This document shows positions 62,469 to 64,000 of a DNA stretch of 64,000 bases, piece by piece (position 1 is the stretch's first letter; the number at the start of each line of letters is the position of its first letter). A model generated the notes under the pieces. The model was not told the DNA's origin, ran no database searches, and saw only the letters and a program-made list of their open reading frames with translations. This DNA is from Chaetorhynchus papuensis. Lineage: Eukaryota; Chordata; Aves; Passeriformes; Rhipiduridae. The DNA lies in the NCBI GenBank assembly GCA_013396525.1, contig VWYX01000211.1, positions 1,015,073 through 1,079,072 of the forward strand, written 5' to 3'. The translations under genes were made by a program, and so were the position numbers.

Positions 62469-63786
62469 CTGGAATGACCCAAGCCTTTTTATCCAAAGGC
62501 ATAAAAGCTGTAGGAAGTCCAAGCAAAATAAATAACTTGATTATCACAAGGGAACTTGTATTCCGGCTAAATTTCCTCCCCACTGTTTCAATTGCTTAGA
62601 AACTCAGAAGTCAGTCTTGCAGTTTTAGGCTCTTCTATATCTTCTTCAATCTGTCTACCAGAAATTGCAGTTCTTTCCAGAAAGAGAGAAACCTTAAGTT
62701 TAACACATCGTAGAACAGTCAAACATGTTCATGCATGAACTTTGTGTTGGAACATTTTCTAAAATGACACATATTATTTACCCCAAAAAAGATGGGGAGA
62801 TAATATGAGCTGTTGCAGAAATTCACTTGTTTGCTATTGTATTCACATGAAAAACTTGGGTGCTGAAGAGAAACAAAACAAAACAAGACTAAACAAGGAG
62901 TAATATAAGCACTTCCGTTAATGAAAAGCATATGAAACTCTTAAATATGTTGTTTTTTCATATCTCTTGTTGGCTCTTAAGTATTATCCAGTCTTTGTTC
63001 TTTCTCATATTTTTGATATACTCCTTTTTTTCACTTCATTACCCTTAATTTTATTTCTTTTAGTTTGGAAGAGAAAAAGATGGAAGCAGTTTCTTTTTTT
63101 TTTTTTTTTTCTAATAGAAAAAGTCCCTAGTCTTTTTTCTCCTCTCCATCTGGATATAAAGCCACAAATTGATGTTTGGCTGTATAGATGATGGGATCTA
63201 TATCTATTTGGCTTCTTCAGTCACATCTCCTTTCTTCTGACTTAAATCTGATCCTATATTTGTACATTCCACATGTTGCCTTTCTCTGGTATTAGCAGAG
63301 GGCTATGACACAAGTGACCCTCAAAATGCGCAGCTCCAGATTGCACTCAGATTTCATTCTCATTGGAATTTCTTATACCATGCAGCAAAATTAGTCATAA
63401 ATAATTAAATTGTATATTTGAGTGTGCCTATATGTGCAGAGGAGGACAGTGAAGATACATAGAAGGTGAACTAGTTCTTAAATTGAAAAATCCCTGAAGA
63501 AGTTTTAAATAATCACAGATCAAAATCTATTTCAGCTCTGTGACCTTATCTTGAAAAATATACTAGCATTTTCTTTACCTCAGTGCATTTGAAGTAGCAA
63601 AAAGACAGTACAGAGATGAAACAGAGTGAAGCATCACTCAATAAAAAGTCTCAGAGGAATATCTGGGTTATAAGGTGCTCTTACAACCATTTCTAATTTC
63701 ATTTAATTCCTTCATACAAACATTCATTCCTTCAGAGGATAGAAAGGCTCCCTGTGAGTTTGCAGGCCAGGTTCTTTAAGAAAGGG
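62469..63786. other. AT-rich non-coding DNA
   Basis: No recognised feature except a 17-base T run at 63094-63110. Confidence 0.55.
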
Positions 63787-63948
63787 GTGTGTGCAGAGCA
63801 GGATTGTGAGCACAAGTGGGGTGTGCAAGCAGGGCAGCCCTGTGAGAGTGCAAAGAGGCACAGCCCTGCTGAGTATGAGTGTGCACAGCTCACTGTTGTG
63901 AGCACCAGTGCACTACTGCAGTGTGGTGTGAAGGGCACAGCGGTGTAG
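63787..63948 (+). repeat. Degenerate GC-rich minisatellite, unit about 27-31 bp
   Basis: Four or five diverged units begin with gtg(tg)ca and share agcagggcagccctgtgaga-like interiors: about 63787-63820, 63821-63847, 63848-63878, 63879-63907 and 63908 onward. A 64-codon open frame across it is a by-product of low stop frequency. The array may extend a little on either side. Confidence 0.55.
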
Positions 63949-64000
63949 ATGCTGAAAGGGCTTTAACAGTGAATTTCTTCAGCTCTCTAGCATTTTGTGA

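Noticed and set aside
1..64000. CRISPR arrays, operons, phage or plasmid modules, tRNA and rRNA genes
   Set aside because: None are visible. The composition, the CR1/LTR content and the absence of long frames fit vertebrate nuclear DNA.

Overview
The window looks like nuclear DNA from a bird, probably a songbird. The background is AT-rich and CpG-poor and is dominated by non-coding sequence. Its repeats are 5'-truncated CR1 LINEs ending in the typical ATTCTRTG-type 3' repeats, plus solo or partial endogenous-retrovirus LTRs of avian type. Nothing bacterial, plasmid or phage-like is present: no operons, no ribosome binding sites and no long intact reading frame. Placing it in birds rests on CR1 recognition. 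Songbird is an inference from how familiar the LTR at 31494-32125 looks.

Layout: 1-13.9 kb is AT-rich DNA with simple repeats, one GC-rich repeat-like patch (about 9.1-9.8 kb) and weak exon-like signals. 13.9-30.9 kb holds three short CR1 tails (13954-14150 minus, 17031-17241 plus, 23159-23360 minus) and a GC/CpG-richer island with a 129-codon frame (26.9-27.3 kb). 30.9-35.9 kb is a cluster of insertions: a minus-strand CR1 reverse-transcriptase fragment interrupted by a complete 632-bp solo LTR with a 6-bp target duplication, a second minus-strand CR1 tail, and a plus-strand CR1. A 1.3-kb minus-strand CR1 lies at 45.9-47.2 kb. A plus-strand CR1 followed by an LTR-like segment lies at 52.2-53.6 kb, and another avian LTR-like segment at 59.4-59.9 kb. 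The right edge (63.8-63.95 kb) is a degenerate GC-rich minisatellite.

Genes: no complete gene can be assembled. Two stretches look like exons of host genes. One is a 71-bp plus-strand internal exon (38090-38160) encoding a Q/E-rich, coiled-coil-like peptide. The other is a minus-strand terminal coding exon (49866-50032), preceded by a strong splice acceptor and ending in the peptide SREQLLQDLENKF-stop, with AATAAA signals about 750-790 bp beyond the stop. If both are real, two convergent genes end between about 38 and 50 kb and most of the window is intron or intergenic DNA. I do not recognise either gene. Several weaker exon-like patches are reported as hypotheses only.

I found no sign of a new multi-gene system. 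The best-supported observations are the nested LTR with a precisely resolved target site, the two exons, a 32-bp perfect palindrome at 42564-42595, and the CpG-richer island at 26.9-27.3 kb.
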